A stretch of 64,000 nt of DNA from Membranipora membranacea. Lineage: Eukaryota; Bryozoa; Gymnolaemata; Cheilostomatida; Membraniporidae. Of the stretch, positions 63,085 to 64,000 are shown piece after piece. Positions within the stretch are counted from its first letter, which is position 1, and each line of letters starts with the position of its first letter. A program made the translations under genes and the position numbers. The stretch is from contig OU612073.1 of assembly GCA_914767715.1 (NCBI GenBank), positions 20,892,001 through 20,956,000 on the forward strand. The letters run 5' to 3'. Below the pieces are notes generated by a model that made no database searches, had not been told where the DNA came from, and worked only from the letters and a program-made list of their open reading frames with translations.

Positions 63085-64000
63085 AGCAGGTAGTTATGCG
63101 AAACATCTAACATGAGAAGCAGCAAGGTAAATAATCTAGATAATGACAGTTTTGGTGCTTTCATAAACAAATTATTAGATGCTTTTTGCTCGACGTCTCT
63201 CTGGATATTCCGAGGGTAAAAAGCTGATTACCATTACATTCCTAGATGAGCTTTGAGATATGATGAGCTTTGTTGCATATTACTTACATATCACCATTTT
63301 AATCTATCCATTGATCCCTCTCTGAACAATCACAGGGTTTGGACCTCCTGGTATCATGTATGTACCTATAATAACAACACACATTATGGAGTTGTGTTCT
63401 CTTTTTACATGAGAGGATAAGGAAATACTAAAACAGATGTTGTACTCAGGATGCAAGTGAATCATTTCAGCCTGGATACCCTAGCCCTCTAACTTTTCCC
63501 AGCAGCAAGTGCTGTGCTTTCAAAACTGGTTCATCCAAAGGAGTTTGAGCATTTTCAGTGAATTCAACTATTCATTCATCATTATGAGACCAACACGAGT
63601 GATTGTTGATCCCTGCGGCCAGCAAGACAGGAAGCTATAGAATGTGACAAGTGTCACCTGTGGACACACAGCATATCAGCAAAGATTCTAATATTTGATA
63701 TCCGGGATTAAACCAGAGAATGTATTTAAACTCTTTACAGATGTGAATTCTGCAAACAAAGGTAAGCTATTTCTGTTGAATGGGTTCTAATTTTAAAATC
63801 ATTGCAAATGATTTCACTTTATTTGGTAAATGGATGTGGAAGACGGGACAGAAAAATAGTTCCCTGATGATGACAAGCAGAGAGCAAGGTGGGTTACAGC
63901 TTTCAGCCCTGCATGCCATCTTTCATGAAAGGACAGTAGACATACCGTTTTGAGCAGCGTCACTAAAATATGTTGTCTGAAAAAAGAGGTTCTGTTTTTA

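Larger units (their letters stand above)
60599..64000. other. Non-coding region upstream of the P450 gene
   Basis: No exon is supported on either strand. The P450 promoter should lie in the left part. The right part contains a MITE (62305-62571) and a tRNA-derived SINE-like fragment (63013-63084). Near 63300-63760 a few short open stretches and splice-like sites occur, but they cannot be tied to any family. Confidence 0.5.

Overview
This window is nuclear DNA of an invertebrate animal. It is AT-rich and intron-rich, and almost every gene is split into short exons with GT-AG junctions, mostly in phase 1 or phase 2. No bacterial operon, rRNA or functional tRNA is visible. The families present are animal ones: NUS1, Notch-type LNR/NOD, Ig superfamily, WAP and CYP2-like P450. 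I cannot name the species; an early-branching or marine invertebrate fits, but that is inference.

Layout: (1) 1-4.3 kb is non-coding and holds a 1.2-kb Mutator-like non-autonomous element. (2) 4.4-7.7 kb (+) is NUS1, the cis-prenyltransferase subunit, in five exons. (3) 20.3-9.2 kb (-) is a seven-exon gene for a type I membrane protein with signal peptide, one Ig domain, two LNRs, NOD/NODP heterodimerisation domain, transmembrane segment and a short tail without ankyrin repeats. It is Notch-core-like with an Ig head. (4) 26.3-37.1 kb (+) is a 15-exon WS/DGAT-type acyltransferase gene whose active-site motif is altered. (5) 37.4-47.3 kb (+) is a tandem segmental duplication. The first copy is a decayed Ig-family pseudogene. 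The second is an intact Ig-family surface protein that can end in either a GPI-type signal or a transmembrane exon. (6) 48.8-50.9 kb (-) and 53.4-55.5 kb (+) are two divergently transcribed paralogues for secreted proteins with five WAP domains each. (7) 60.6-56.1 kb (-) is a nine-exon microsomal cytochrome P450 gene with one GC-AG intron. (8) 60.6-64 kb is non-coding with a MITE and a tRNA-derived SINE-like fragment.

The genes do not form one pathway. NUS1, the acyltransferase and the P450 are membrane or ER enzymes. The Notch-like gene, the Ig genes and the WAP genes encode surface or secreted proteins, of the kind seen in cell-cell recognition and mucosal or innate defence. The window is rich in short inverted-repeat elements. 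Several have recognisable target-site duplications, and one has an empty-site comparison inside the tandem duplication.

The most unusual item is the Ig-LNR-NOD-TM receptor gene (9227-20256). All seven exons join in one frame to give 507 residues. The layout resembles a natural counterpart of engineered receptors that pair an Ig-type binding head with the Notch proteolytic core. All gene models were built by eye from reading frame, splice consensus and phase; none is checked against transcripts or databases.
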